The notes beneath the pieces were generated by a model. That model had not been told where the DNA came from and ran no database searches. It saw only the letters and a program-made list of their open reading frames with translations. Made by a program: the position numbers and the translations under genes. DNA of 63,409 nucleotides from Paulinella micropora (lineage: Eukaryota; Cercozoa; Imbricatea; Euglyphida), in assembly GCA_009731375.1 (NCBI GenBank), contig BJOX01000160.1, positions 163,957 through 227,365 of the forward strand. The letters run 5' to 3'. Shown here in pieces: positions 58,010 through 63,409 of this stretch (positions within the stretch are counted from its first letter, which is position 1; each line of letters opens with the position of its first letter).

Positions 58010-60482
58010 CCCTGAACTTCAGGGGTAGTACATGTGTGTGCGTGACTGTGTCTATGTGTCGTCGTTAAGAAGAAGTTGCGAGTGTTTTCTCCGGTGGCAT
58101 TGGCAACTTCTAAGCTACAACCGGCACTCGGTCGTTGGGAAAAATGAAGGTCCGGGTAGGGAAACTAGCCTGTTAACCGGAGGCTCCGGGATCCCAGTTG
58201 TCTACCACCATTTTACTGAGACTTCACTGAGATTCAAAAGAACCAAAAAGGGAAACCAACCTCACCAAATCGGTAATATATGAACATAAAGGCAATTTGC
58301 CACCAGTACCAGAAGGAATAATTACTAAATATTAAGTACATAGGAGAGTGAAGCTACCGTGACTATACGGTTATGCTGTAGTGGACTAGGATCTAATTAA
58401 CTTGTCCAATGCTCCCCCTTAATTAGTGCCTAGGACATCTCAGCAAACACACAGCCCGACGCATGAGGAGAATAAAGAGCAAAACTATCCCCATCCCAAG
58501 TGCAACACTACCCAACACACAAGTCTCACCCTGTACTCAGATAAATAAAATTACTACTTAATAACAGCGAAAAATTTGTTAGATCTGACCAGAAGAAACA
58601 TCCAAGCCATATCAGAAATCCCATACTCTCCTGAATCGCCCCTGGCGATAGGCTGTCCGGATACATCAACAAAACATATCAGACAATCAAAGTCAAATAT
58701 GATCCAAATACATCAACGTACCAATTGAATGGACAACAAACATGGCAAAACCTAACTTAGCTTCAAACGACAAACACAAAATGTACGACAAAGCATAAAC
58801 AATTACCAGATGTAAATGCACGCAGTTACTATCCACTTGCTTAACCTTAAGCCAAGCACAAAGCAACAGATAAAGTCGCAAGTTAATTACGTACAACATC
58901 ACCGCATGTAACCCAACAGGTAAAAGAAAAACAATGACGCCATGCATATGAATGTAAATATGATCACCCACAATAGGTATCTCCCCCTAACTCCGTATCC
59001 ACTATGTCAAGGAAAGAAAATGCACAGAGCAATACAAAATAAAAGTAATCAAGGGAAATCGCCGTCCACATTGAATTTGACGCGTGATCCGCCCCGGAGG
59101 GCGACCCACCGTCCAGCTTTACAACCTAGCAATGTGTCGCGCCGGGTAGGCGCGGGAGGACGGTGGAGCTTCGCTGTTGATCTAATGTCGCTACGCGGAA
59201 AGGCGCCACACTGGGCAGATGGTGGCGAGCTTTTTGGACGCTAAGTTTTGGAAGTGATCATGAGCGTTGAATCATGGAGCTGGGCGGCGGGGCAGGGGGA
59301 GTTCCCGTCATAACGACCAACGTTAACTCCTGGCCTACATCGGCCACCACTGTCTACAAACATACGCCTAATGCCTCGGCCCGCGGCCAACTGCTCCAGA
59401 ACATCCGGCCCACCAGCAACATCACGTGCACCAAACGCCATGTGCTCATCATACTGCCCTTACCCTCCGCTGACAATCGAATAGGAAATCTAAGCAACCC
59501 CCCCCCCCCCCCCCCCCCCCCCCCCNNNNNNNNNNATATAAGCAATCCCCCCCTGGTGGAGGGAGAGGAAATACGTCCGTCGCGCTCCGACCATCACAAA
59601 GCAGAAAAGGTTCCATCTCCCCGGACGAATGGCCTCCCCCACCAAAACGACTGCAAAAGACTGCAAATCTCCAAGTGCCTCTTTGCATAAACACTCCCCA
59701 CCCGGGAGCAAAGTTCAAAGTCCAGGTCCCCACCGAGCAACATGTCAGGCCACTTAATGAACCAACCACCAAAGATCTGGCCTAACTAGCGGCAATGCCG
59801 TAACCCGCTCCACCCGCGGCTCCACGCTGCCACACAAGCCTTCCATCCGGGCACACTGATCCAGAATATCCGGCTTACCGGCCAAACCGTAAAAGCGAAA
59901 CGCTACCCGAAATCCATGGGCTCTTGCCCTCCCTTTGCTGACAATCCGGCGGTATGCCGCCGACTCCATACAAACAACGCAGGAACCAAAATAGCCACCC
60001 CGCAAAGTGAGGGAGAGTAATGACTGCCACAGGTTCTACATTGCCGGAAGAATAGGTCGCGCCAAAACCAAACCGAAGGCATAAGCACGCCAAAGCTGCA
60101 AAAATGTCCAATTGCCAAATGTCCGTGGCCTTCATTCCCCTTCCGGAATGAGGGGAAAAACAACCGCCGCCGAAAGCGACTCCAACCATTTCACTGCACC
60201 AACAGACGTCGCAAACAAGAACGTCCACCATGCCCCACAACCGGGGCCATCACCGCCTGTTGAAAACGACCCAGACGGAAACCACCGCAGACGAACCAAA
60301 ACAAAGTAGCGGTGTCCGGCACCATCCTCCCCCACGCTCGCTGCGAAGCTCCCACGGTTCTGAGGCTCACACCACAACATGCACATCAGGTGCAACATGC
60401 CTAGAACTGCAAACTGAAGAACGAATTCCATCACCCGACAACAAATGCAAAGAACGAGTAGGAGGGGAGGCGGCCTGATTTG

Positions 60483-60505
60483 GGGTCTGTCACAAAGACA
60501 GACCC
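60483..60505. other. Hairpin GGGTCTGTC / GACAGACCC, copy 1
   Basis: Perfect 9-bp stem with a 5-nt loop, followed by ACCG. A second copy lies at 61840-61863. Confidence 0.75.
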
Positions 60506-61839
60506 ACCGTTGAACCTTGCCATCGTCGCCGCTGCTCCGCGCCGTAGCCACGCAGCCGACAACTCCACCGAAATAACCACTGAAGCGAATGATACAGAAG
60601 TATGGCAATCCGCCCACCAAAATGATCGATGGGCTCACTGCCCACGCGCTAACCAAAAGTAAATTGTCCGCCAATCCAGTGTGGCAAATATGTCCGAAAA
60701 CAACAAGCGCGCCACAAGAATAGCCCCAACCAGGAGCTGAAGGTCCCTATGTGCACAAATGATTCCGCAAGACCAGGCCAAAACAACGCCGACGAGCGTG
60801 CACACTAACCAAAGGTCCACTCTCGGCCCTAGTCCAACCATCCGGGCCGAAACCAAAGCAATCACTGAACTAAACCAAACCTTCCTGGCATAGGCGAACT
60901 GCCCCGCAGAACGCAGTTGCCACCTGAGCGCCATTCCGAATCAAAACGGGCGCTACTGCAGTCCATCCGGCGACTTGCGAAAACCCACCAGCTCTGTCGC
61001 TCCATCAATGTCTCACTTACTAAGCAAAAGCTGTTCCTTGCCCCCCCCTTGCTTGAAAAGGGCAACCCAACCGCGCTCCCGCGCGACTGTCCCGAAACGA
61101 AAGGTTCATCCCGTGCCAACACCAACACGTTTCCGGGCACTGAAACAATGCTGCGAACCTACCAAAAATAAAATGATTCGACACCCCTTCTGAACCAACA
61201 AAGGACCGACTGTCCACCCCGGCTGACCTCAAACTGACCAGCAAACATGTCCACAGAAAACGAAAGTCAGACATCTACAAGCCCCAAGACTAGTGCTGGG
61301 CTGTGTCCCCCAACCGATTAAACATAAACTGAGAGAAATGCCCCACTACGGGGCTGTGTCCCCTACCTACCCCAAAAGGTCCAACGTCCGGTGTCTGTTC
61401 TTAACTAACTCCCTATGATACCTATGTGTTGGTACGGAGAGGGGGCGATAGGGTACCAAACCTACCGCTCCTCCCCCACGTGGCAAGCAACGAGCGAACT
61501 ACACCAAGCTCAGGCCCGCTATCCTCAAAGCGAACCAGCCAACAAAAGATAGGGTAAGGGGAAAAGGAAGGGATGTGAAGGAGGAAAAGAAAACGAGGCC
61601 CCAACGCCTCATCAACCGACGGCAGACGTTGCTCCTGCCGACACCAAGGTTGCTACCCCCCTTCACGCGAAGCTCAGGTCTGACCCATGCGGTAGCACCG
61701 ACTCTCGCCAGACCATCAGAAGAAAGTGCTCGCACATCACAGTCAAAACAATCAATGAGTAAAGAAACAAAATTCCATGTCATCTTCCAACCCAAGGAGA
61801 AAGGGGAGGAAGGAAAGGAAAGAAAGACTGACGGCATTG

Positions 61840-61863
61840 GGGTCTGTCAGGAAAGACAGACCC
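61840..61863. other. Hairpin GGGTCTGTC / GACAGACCC, copy 2
   Basis: Same stem with a 6-nt loop and the same flanks (TTGG before, ACCG after). Confidence 0.75.
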
Positions 61864-63069
61864 ACCGATGGTGCAGCGCCATGAGCTCACCAGCTCCTTG
61901 CCCAAACGCTGCCCACGCGCAGACCCAAAGCCGCAACCCAAAACGTCGAAGAAAACAAGACCGAAGACAAGTCTCAGTGACACACCAAAGCCGAGGAAGG
62001 GGAAAAAGTCTCAAAGTGAACTCCACAACGAGAAAGCATAGACAGCCGTAACAGCAAAGAATGTGCCATCAACTAATGTCAAAACCAAGAGACTCACGAG
62101 AGCATTACAGAATAAAAATATTAGCTCACCATCCACCATGATGCCAAGTATGTGTCTGTGTGTGTCAGTGTCTCAATGAACACTCCCCCTCAAACTGATA
62201 AGAGATATATAAAGGATGCACACAGAATGGGGCCGGGAGTAAAAGAAACAACTCGCTGACACCACACACAAACGCTAGCCCACACACCGGGCAATCAAAG
62301 TCATAACAGCTGCATGAGCACCGCTCAACACATGAAAAATGTCCGCAACGTACGGCAATTTGGCTTATGTTTTTTTTCAGCCGTGACGATTGAATGCCCC
62401 CATGTTGGTCTGTCTCTACTGGTGCTCCCTCTCTCTCTCTCTCATCATCTCAAAATGATATGGAGTGGGCTCTGGGCTACCACATGTGCCCCTGGCCTCT
62501 TGACTAAAATCTTAACGCCTTGGCTCTTTACACACGCAATACACTAACATACCAGGTAACTAAAACGTGTGTATGGTTGGACCACAAATATAAGGTCTCT
62601 TGTACTTGTCCCTCGACTCTTACAATACTATAGAAAACAAAACATCGCCACCTAAAGAGCAACATAAACTAGCACGCAACTAGACAAGAAACAAGGGGAG
62701 AAATATGTCTGTTAAACCGCCCCACAAAGCGTGCAATAGAGTCAATGGGCGAGTGAGCAAAATATACGTGGAGAAAAGAAGCTGTGGCAAACAACTCCAG
62801 CCGGCCCTCACACTATTCTCCAATCGTCCTGCCTCAAAACTGACAAAAGAAAGTCCAATGTCAACCAGCACACCACCCCACCCCAAGTCTAGGAGCTCAA
62901 ACTATGCTCCACACCTGTCTGAAAAGTATGCACAAACAAAAGTCAAATATATGTCCCAGTGCTAGCTTACACTGCTGCTGCACTTCACAACTATCCCCGT
63001 AAGGCAACCACCAACCATACTGCATACTGAACATAAAGGGTGAGCGAAAGAAGTAGCACTACCCCCCTT

Positions 63070-63184
63070 CTAAAGGAAAAGTGTCTGGGTTCTCCATATC
63101 TAGCTCAACGGCCTCCGATGCCTCCCCATCCCTAAAGGAAAAGTGTCCGGGTTCGCCATATCTAGCTCAACAGCCTCAGGTGCC
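63070..63184. repeat. 62-bp tandem duplication
   Basis: Two copies starting CTAAAGGAAAAGTGTC at 63070 and 63132 with a few substitutions; both contain CCATATCTAGCTCAAC. Confidence 0.85.
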
Positions 63185-63409
63185 TACCCGTGTCAAAATC
63201 TTCCAAACTCATGCTCTCGTCAGAGCAAACAAACTTGGGGGTAACTAAAGTTAATCCCTCCAACACATTACATGTGTGGAACATAATATCCACACAACCT
63301 ACTTCGCAATCTTGTAGGCTTGGCCCCCGTTTTCGGGCACTACCCTGGTCGGTGTTACACAAACTAAAAGGGGTAGCTAGCCCCTACCCAACCATAGACC
63401 TTCAGCCCC

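Larger units (their letters stand above)
58030..63409. other. No supported gene; divergent repeats
   Basis: 5.4 kb of moderate-GC sequence with many short open frames on both strands but no recognisable domain. It has two related segments (about 59380-59660 and 59860-60100), a poly-C plus 10-N gap (59499-59535), two matching hairpins and a 62-bp tandem duplication at the right end. Confidence 0.5.

Noticed and set aside
59241-61837. Minus-strand open frames of 60-180 codons
   Set aside because: No recognisable domains, both strands similarly open, and composition follows local repeats.
63070-63184. Gag CCHC zinc knuckles on the minus strand (GEPGHFSF)
   Set aside because: Only a GxPGH-like fragment is present and the cysteines are missing; the signal is explained by the 62-bp duplication.

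Overview
This window looks like repeat-dominated nuclear DNA from a eukaryote, most likely a protist or microalga. The evidence is GT-AG introns, interstitial CCCTAA/CCCTAAA arrays, tRNA-derived SINEs, a LINE fragment, a complete Ty3/gypsy-type LTR retrotransposon, a CACTA-superfamily transposase gene and part of a Polinton/Polinton-like-virus (PLV) type element. I cannot name the species. Very long microsatellites fill much of the space and create large spurious open frames, which I left out. Five N-gaps (3214-3223, 10467-10564, 41332-41341, 50692-50833, 59526-59535) show a scaffolded draft, so some frameshifts may be assembly errors.

Layout. 1-2.2 kb: SINE pieces and a 1 kb polypyrimidine tract. 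2.2-2.8 kb: a restriction-endonuclease-like ORF. 3.2-5.6 kb: microsatellites with degenerate telomere-type repeats in head-to-head order, with an inverted repeat at the borders. 6.0-7.5 kb: a 5'-truncated LINE. 7.56-8.91 kb: the one clean, apparently intact cellular-type gene, a secreted SGNH-family hydrolase. 9096-23826: a 14.7 kb LTR retrotransposon on the minus strand, delimited by two 159-bp LTRs (two mismatches), a 4-bp target duplication, a primer-binding-site candidate and a polypurine tract; gag-like ORFs, protease, RT, RNase H and integrase follow in Ty3/gypsy order. 23.8-29.8 kb: AT-rich repeats and a long purine tract with a roughly 320-bp higher-order period.

29.8-39.4 kb: an AT-rich insertion of viral type. 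It encodes protein-primed family B DNA polymerase, a retroviral-type integrase, a long fibre ending in an S74 auto-processing chaperone, and several orphan proteins. The polymerase, fibre and a coiled-coil gene carry frameshifts or stops; the integrase is open. No capsid, penton or packaging ATPase gene is visible, so this is a decayed partial element.

41.7-57.7 kb: exons of at least three genes (a CACTA/Tnp2/Plavaka-like transposase on the minus strand, a lysine-rich gene on the plus strand, an unrecognised minus-strand gene) are separated by segments holding clusters of a 16-bp palindrome, TCAAGGTATACCTTGA. Several cluster copies share flanks and are inferred to lie in introns, so the family resembles an intron-resident or introner-like repeat. 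A chromodomain ORF lies at 57.8-58.0 kb. 58.0-63.4 kb has no gene I can support, only divergent repeats and two matching hairpins.
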